64,000 nucleotides of DNA from Lamellibrachia columna. Its lineage: Eukaryota; Annelida; Polychaeta; Sabellida; Siboglinidae. The notes beneath the pieces are model-generated. The model was not told the origin of the DNA and ran no database searches. It saw only the letters and a list, made by a program, of their open reading frames with translations. Of the stretch, positions 58,346-64,000 are shown one piece after another; the first letter of the stretch is position 1, and each line of letters begins with the position of its first letter. A program made the translations under genes and the position numbers. The DNA lies in the NCBI GenBank assembly GCA_963662155.1, contig OY759261.1, forward strand, positions 66,121,071 through 66,185,070. The letters are read 5' to 3'.

Positions 58346-58734
58346 ACTGTTGTACAATGCACCATAACTGTATCACAGTGGACTGCTTTATGTTTAACGG
58401 TAAAAGAGTCATACGTTTCTGAACGATCAACGAACTGTGTGCAGTTACTTCCGTATTCCTAATGCCTACTATTTCGACAGTTCAGAACAATGTTAATTCA
58501 TATAAGGTTCTTTCCAGGTTCTTCCCTTCTCTAGTATTCTTTCATATTTACCCTGATGCATGTATATTTACACTTGCTTCTACTTCGTTTATCGTATTGC
58601 ATAACCGTGGTAACCGTGTATAATTTTGTAGTTATCCTGGACATTCCATATTCATAGCAACCGTCGACATTTCCACCACTAAATATTTATGTCGCACTTG
58701 ATGAATTTATCGTGTTGGTTTAATGCATACATGA

Positions 58735-58935
58735 TTACTGCATATGGATGTACAATGTATAGAAGCATAAGCATACCAATGCATGAGATGATTTACTGCA
58801 GGCTACGTTGTCACTGTGGTCCTGGCAAATGGGTGATCCATTTTGCTCCAAGATGTACAATTTAAAGGAAAGTAACACATCCGGGATATGCCGGGGGATC
58901 GCAGAAGCATGGAGGTTCGCCCATTTTTTATGAAA
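58735..58935. repeat. Dispersed repeat C, copy 1
   Basis: Matches 63330-63550 (CTGCATATGGATGTACAATG, CCCATTTTGCTCCA, AACACATCC, CATGGAGG). Both copies are followed by simple-repeat-rich DNA. Confidence 0.82.
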
Positions 58936-58936
58936 T

Positions 58937-59095
<159 letters not shown>

Positions 59096-59344
59096 CACGC
59101 GCTCGCTCGCATGCAAATATGACCAAATACACACGCACTCCCGCGCACCCGCACCCACACATACACACTCAAACACACATACACGCACACGTACACTCAG
59201 TGGCACACCGTGCACAGAGTCACACACATTTAACTTGAGAGGGAGATAAATAGTTGCAAGGCGAATGGCAGTGTGATCTTGACTGATCTGGTTGAGATAA
59301 TTATATTGATCGGTCAATCTAACGTTAAAGGCCACCAGTGCGGT

Positions 59345-59430
59345 CAGAGGCGCAATGACTCAGTGGCGTGATGCTATGGTCCAGTTAGCGGCCGAGAAAA
59401 AGTTCCAATCCCGAAACGGGGGACCACTTA
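59345..59430 (+). mobile_element. tRNA-like SINE head
   Basis: GCGCAATGACTCAGTGGCGT resembles an A-box region, and AGTTCCAATCCCG, about 40 bp later, resembles a B-box (GGTTCGANTCC). No cloverleaf with a good anticodon stem, so not called as a tRNA gene. Confidence 0.45.
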
Positions 59431-59434
59431 CAAT

Positions 59435-60500
59435 TGTTAACAATATATAACAAGATTAATTTCTAAAACAACTTGTTCCATGCAGCAAGTGGATAAATAA
59501 GGAAGCCATTCTAACATTAAAAGTCCAACAGTGTTTCTTCTGTGTGCAGTCCTTGTGAGATATCATGTTGTAATACAAAATCACTGCGATCTCAGTATTA
59601 TCCGTTCCCATGCCAATTTCATGGTTAATTTTCAGAAATATATTACATTGGAACTAATTTATATATAAGTTTATATAACTATTTTATTTGTGCGACTCTG
59701 TATCCTGTATACGACAAGTGGGTCACGTTCTGCGCACATGCCTCGTCGATATTCTAAAAGAAAAAAATTGCTGTGTCACACCCGGTACGAATTCAATTCT
59801 GCTACCGTGCATTCAGCAAAGCATTCATGATGACTCTGTTATGCCATACAGCAACATATATTTTGGAAATCGCTCCAACCGTGCATGCGCATTTTATACA
59901 GGTAAGCCTCTACCCTGCAGCTTTGCGTTAGCGTCACTCATGTCTTGCTGTCGCAAAACCGGTATCGATCGAAATATCTCAGATATCACACGCGCGCGCG
60001 CGCGCACGCACGCACACATACCACACTATAGTGCCTACATTAATTAATTGATTGAAGTTCTTGCTTAAGTTTCATGTCTCAAAATTTCAAGTATCAAATC
60101 TTTGGGTGACAAGTTCCATGTAAATTCCAAGTCCCAAAGTTAACATTGCGTACAATGAGTGTGGTTTCAATTCGTATTTCAAACCATATGTCAATTCAAC
60201 ACCCTTTTGTAACTAAGCCACGTTACTCGGTCCATCAAGAAATATGGGTACAAAACCTGTTCAAATCAAATTAAATTTATTGTCACTCTTTGAAATACAT
60301 ACAAATACAAATCAAATGAAGGCAACTCCTTTCTAATAACATAAAGAGAACAATAGGGGAACAGTAAAGTTATACTCCATTTTAATGTGAGTACATTTTA
60401 AAACATCGTAATAACGTATAATTAAAAATAATAGGTTTACAAACATTGTATAATGTTATACTCCCTTATAATGTGAGTACATTTTGAAACACCATGATAA
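59435..60500. other. No gene recognised
   Basis: Short CGCG/CACG tract at 59990-60016. Otherwise AT-rich without recognisable coding. Confidence 0.5.
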
Positions 60501-60519
60501 CATATAATTTAAAATAATA

Positions 60520-61373
60520 GGTCTATCGTGGATAGACTTTGTCTGTTGAAGGCGAGCATCCAATTGTAGACAGAAGAGTTTCACTACACCAACAAATCTG
60601 GAAAAGCCTCGGTGCACCGAAATAACTCGGCTGCCTAACGACAACATTACTCACTGCGTGTGTCGCCTATCGCAAATCGCACGCCGCGATGTCGACAACG
60701 ATATCACTTTCCCCGTTGCCCGGTTAACAAAGACAGCGTTGTCGTAGCAAGCCGCACGCCGCGATGTGATACGACGATAAAGTGTGTCTTTGGTTCGCAC
60801 AGCGACGTAGACGGTGATACAACTACGATAGTAATGAACAGTTCATTCACAGAAGTTGAGATAACACGAAATACACTGACGAGTGCGCCCCGGGGTCTGC
60901 TTATTAGCTTTGCATTTTTTTGTGCGGAGTTTGTAGAGAGAAGAGTTTCACTACACCAAACGTTCAGAAAAAGCCTCGGTGTACCTAGCTTCGATTATCC
61001 AGGCTCCGGGTATTCAAAAATGAATGGGTAACAGTAAACCCACGCATTCGTAGCCATACTCTCTTCTCGGCGAGTTCACGAAGGCGGGCGAGAGTCGGAT
61101 AAGCGAGACTACGGTGCACCGAAATAACTCGGCTGCCTAACGGAAACATTACTCATTGCCTATGTCACTTATCGCAAACTACACGCCGCGATGTCGACAA
61201 CGATATCCCATTCCCGTTGCCCGGTTAAAAAAGACGGTGTTATCGTCGCAAACCGCACGCCACTATATGAAACGACGATAAAGTGTGTCTTTGTTCGCAC
61301 AGCGAAGTAGACGGTGATACAACTACGATAATAATTGAATAGTTTATTCACAGACGTAGCTTTGCTAATTGTT
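60520..61373. repeat. Tandem duplication, two units of about 0.4-0.5 kb
   Basis: 60610-60850 and 61110-61355 align closely (CACCGAAATAACTCGGCTGC, ACGCCGCGATGTCGACAACG, ACGATAAAGTGTGTCTTTG, ACGGTGATACAACTACGAT). GTTTCACTACACCAA occurs at 60580 and 60945. Unit 2 is interrupted by the MITE at 61382. Confidence 0.88.
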
Positions 61374-62246
61374 GTGCGGAGCAGGCATGGGTTAATTTCA
61401 ATTGTTAATTGTTAATTTGCTAATTGAATCAACTCAACTTAATTTAATTTAATTAATTTACTTTTTCCAGAAATGCTAATTTAATTTAATAACTTTACCA
61501 AAAGGGGTTATTTTAATGACAAATTCCCAATTAAATCTCAGTTAAGTGCTTATATAACAGTTGATATACGTAACTGGATAGTTCACGGCCATGTTATCCA
61601 GGTGTTTCCAGATTGCCTACAGTCACTATTCCAGCCACAAGCTGGAAAAATAGATAAAGTTCAGGCATGTGTGAATGGGAGGGAGAACACCACAATGCAC
61701 TAATGTGTATACATGTTTAAATGCAAGTGTGTAAAGGGGAAACCTAATGATTTTGTATAAAATACTGCATAAATAACAACTTGGTGCATAGGAATTATGT
61801 ATGTAATTGCCCGGTTTTGTTAATTTGGTGATTGAATATAGGAAGAAACCCCATACTTGCAAATATAGGAAGACACCGTACACCTGCAAATCTTCAGCCA
61901 CAACTTTTCAATCCTTTCTGAAAAATAATTAATTTGTTAACACATATCTACAACTTTTAAAATGTGATCAAATGCCCTATTAAGAAATGGCATGTAAATA
62001 TTGTATGAGCAAATCTCTTTCCAAAAAGTTACAAAAAAGTTTTGTGATCTTAGAACTGCTTTAAATGTATACACATTTCTACCAACACATGATTTAATTG
62101 TTAATTGAATTTAAATTAATTGTTTGTTTTATTTATTTTAAGAATTTGGGAGGTTAATTTAATTTATTTTAATTGGAGAATTTGTGAGTTAATTATAATT
62201 TAAATAATTAACTTTTCAAATTAATTGCCCCGTGCCTGGTGCGGAG
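61374..62246. mobile_element. hAT-like MITE with perfect 8-bp target duplication
   Basis: Element 61382-62238 (857 bp) flanked on both sides by GTGCGGAG (61374-61381 and 62239-62246). Ends: CAGGCATGGGTTAATTTC and, read inward from the right, CAGGCACGGGGCAATTAATT. Subterminal AATTAATT-rich blocks occur at both ends; the inside has no transposase. The 8-bp duplication and CAG ends fit the hAT superfamily. A related unoccupied site (TTGTGCGGAGTTT) is present in the other tandem unit near 60921. Confidence 0.8.
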
Positions 62247-62249
62247 TTG

Positions 62250-62835
62250 GTGTTATAGCAAGCAATTAGTATTATGTTCTTCTTTCTTTTAAATTATACT
62301 ACCGCTAGTCACAAATAGCTGTTCGGATTATCTAACTACAAATATGGCAGTCTTGACTCTTGCATAAATGAAGTTTTTCTAAGTCCTAAACAAACTAATC
62401 AAAGATATTAAAACAATAAATCAGTTCTATAACCATCGCTGGACGAATTATGTCATCTCGCTTGAGAATATGATAAAGGACGCGTAATTTTACATATTTT
62501 AACATATAGTCATGGCGGTTAGCAGTTTACAGTTATTTGGCGGACAAAAGCATCATTTGCAAAGCCACGACTTGATGTTTACGTATGGTGAATATGAATG
62601 TTTTATTTGAATTGAAATTAAAACGTTCTAAAACATATAGTGACATGATTATGTAATATATATACACATGTATGCTTCAAAACAATAGTTGTGCTATATA
62701 ATATAATGACAATGTTATCCAAATGGGTCTCCAAACATTTTCGAATTTCGTCCAACCTAAATCTTCTGGGCAAGCCCGACACGTTTTAGTAAGGTGGTAG
62801 GTGTCATGCCAACCTGACCGAAGCTTCGTTTCGTA
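62250..62835. other. No gene recognised
   Basis: AT-rich unique sequence on both strands. Confidence 0.5.
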
Positions 62836-62839
62836 ATAG

Positions 62840-63035
62840 ATGGAAGGAATTCACATCAGGTGGAAATGAGCATAATTGGCAGCAAAAGAAAAGTAAATGG
62901 GTTTGTGGATAGGTTTGTAGCATAAATAACGTAAATACAGAAAGGAAGTAAGCAACATTAGAACAAAGGAAGCCAAACACTTACGATTTACTCTAAGTCT
63001 TAAGGACTTTCTTAAATGTGATAGGCTAACGGGTG
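62840..63035. repeat. Dispersed repeat D, copy 2
   Basis: See 39115-39300. Followed by a TA tract at 63041-63076. Confidence 0.72.
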
Positions 63036-63040
63036 CAGGA

Positions 63041-63076
<36 letters not shown>

Positions 63077-63079
<3 letters not shown>

Positions 63080-63300
63080 GGCAACTTGCCACATAGCAAA
63101 TATTGGCGGTCTTAAGCGAGTGTGCATGACGTAGGTACGTCGCGTGTACACGTGCACGGCACAAGAGCGTGCACGTAAACAAGAACGTTACGTTTTAAAA
63201 TATTTCTAACGGACATTCGACTGCCGTCCTTCTAGCTGATAAGTAGTTATTAAAACCTGTTCAATAAAGTTGTCATAATCACGAGTGGTGTTGCGCTACA
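63077..63300 (+). mobile_element. Probable solo LTR, about 224 bp
   Basis: Begins TGTGGCAACTTGCCACA (a perfect short palindrome) and ends GTTGCGCTACA, i.e. TG...CA. It contains AATAAAG at 63263, GC-rich promoter-like sequence around 63120-63180, and is flanked by ATAT on both sides (a 4-bp duplication, though in TA-rich DNA). No internal coding region follows. Confidence 0.55.
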
Positions 63301-63329
63301 ATATTATATATTTGCTTACTGAATGAATT

Positions 63330-63550
63330 AGTCATTCTGCATATGGATGTACAATGTTTAGATGCATATGAATGCATGCGTATACTGCAGGCTACTTTGG
63401 CGTTCAGACTTGAACACTTTGCAATATATTACTAGCAAGTGGCTGACCCATTTTGCTCCAGGATGCACCATTTAAGGAAAGAATAACACATCCAGGGCAT
63501 GCCATGGGATCCCAGTAGCATGGAGGATACGCCCACATTTTAATTAAGTC
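63330..63550. repeat. Dispersed repeat C, copy 2
   Basis: See 58735-58935. Confidence 0.82.
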
Positions 63551-63619
63551 CCTGATAACCCACGCTCACCGTCTCAGAATATTTGCTTGTTGCGTCGGCT
63601 ATGGGAAAGCATTTTTGAC

Positions 63620-63822
63620 ACACTCACAAACTCACGCACGCCCGCTATATACACTCACACATGCACACATACATGCGCACACGGTCACATGGTCGCACGT
63701 TCGCACGCACGCGCACCCGCATACACGAACACACACGTACATATAAACGCACCCACGCACGAACGAACGAACACGCACCCGAACGCACACACGCACGCAC
63801 GCACGCACACACACACATTTAA
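63620..63822. repeat. (CACG)n/(CA)n-rich tract
   Basis: Irregular CACG, CACA and CGAA units. Open frames here are repeat-driven. Confidence 0.9.
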
Positions 63823-64000
63823 AAAATGTTTTATTGTTTTTAAAAAAGAAACGGTGTCAACAAATTTGGCAAGCTAATATCCGTAAACCTTCTTGCGGAT
63901 TCTCAGATAGTTAAAAAAAAAGCTTCTCTCGCAGAGACAGTGGTTTAGACTGGTATCATATCCACCATGTGGCGCCACTGTTATGTCTACACGAATGGGA

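Noticed and set aside
59688..60047. 119-codon plus-strand frame
   Set aside because: No domain, no splice context, composition unlike a conserved protein.

Overview
The window is eukaryotic and very repeat-rich. Genes are split by phase-consistent introns, and the DNA carries many (TA)n, (CA)n and (CACG)n tracts, minisatellites, and LINE, LTR, SINE, hAT-like and Ginger-like elements. This and the protein families (Mx-type dynamin GTPase, THAP exon, Ginger-type integrase) suggest an invertebrate animal, probably marine. I cannot name the species. There is no prokaryotic gene organisation and no CRISPR.

Region 1 (1-14.9 kb, + strand) is an Mx-family dynamin-like GTPase gene. I place 13 coding exons between 3659 and 14861, all phase-compatible. 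They run from the second half of the dynamin signature through the G3 and G4 motifs and the stalk to the GTPase effector domain and stop. Exon 1 (start codon and P-loop) should lie just left of the window. Introns hold decayed LINEs and several minisatellites.

Region 2 (15-26 kb) has no confident gene. It holds a 42-bp minisatellite, a diverged pair of about 1.5-kb direct repeats (16.5-18.0 and 23.6-25.25 kb), a Ty3/gypsy integrase remnant and TTAGGG-like motifs.

Region 3 (26-32.5 kb) is an inverted copy of positions 1-3.66 kb, enlarged by growth of a 44-bp minisatellite from about 7 to about 63 copies. Beyond the homology visible in the window it carries, on the - strand, a copy of the Mx-like exon 1 whose splice phase matches exon 2 at 3659. 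The Mx exons 2-14 therefore sit in the loop of a large inverted repeat whose right arm has its own exon 1. The left arm probably has one too, outside the window.

Region 4 (32.5-44.7 kb) holds an orphan THAP-type first exon, a 24-bp minisatellite of about 80 copies, palindromic TA clusters, LINE and SINE remnants, a GA-rich array and a hAT-like non-autonomous element.

Region 5 (44717-54009) is the most striking unit. It is a 9.3-kb DNA transposon of Ginger type with TGT-starting terminal inverted repeats of about 40 bp and a CCGG duplication at both ends. Inside, on the - strand, is a multi-exon gene joining an H2C2/gypsy-type integrase, a Ulp1/C48-like cysteine protease and a C-terminal PHD finger.

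Region 6 (54-64 kb) holds LINE, SINE, solo-LTR and dispersed repeat copies, a tandem duplication, and a hAT-like MITE with a perfect 8-bp target duplication. I see no convincing host gene there.
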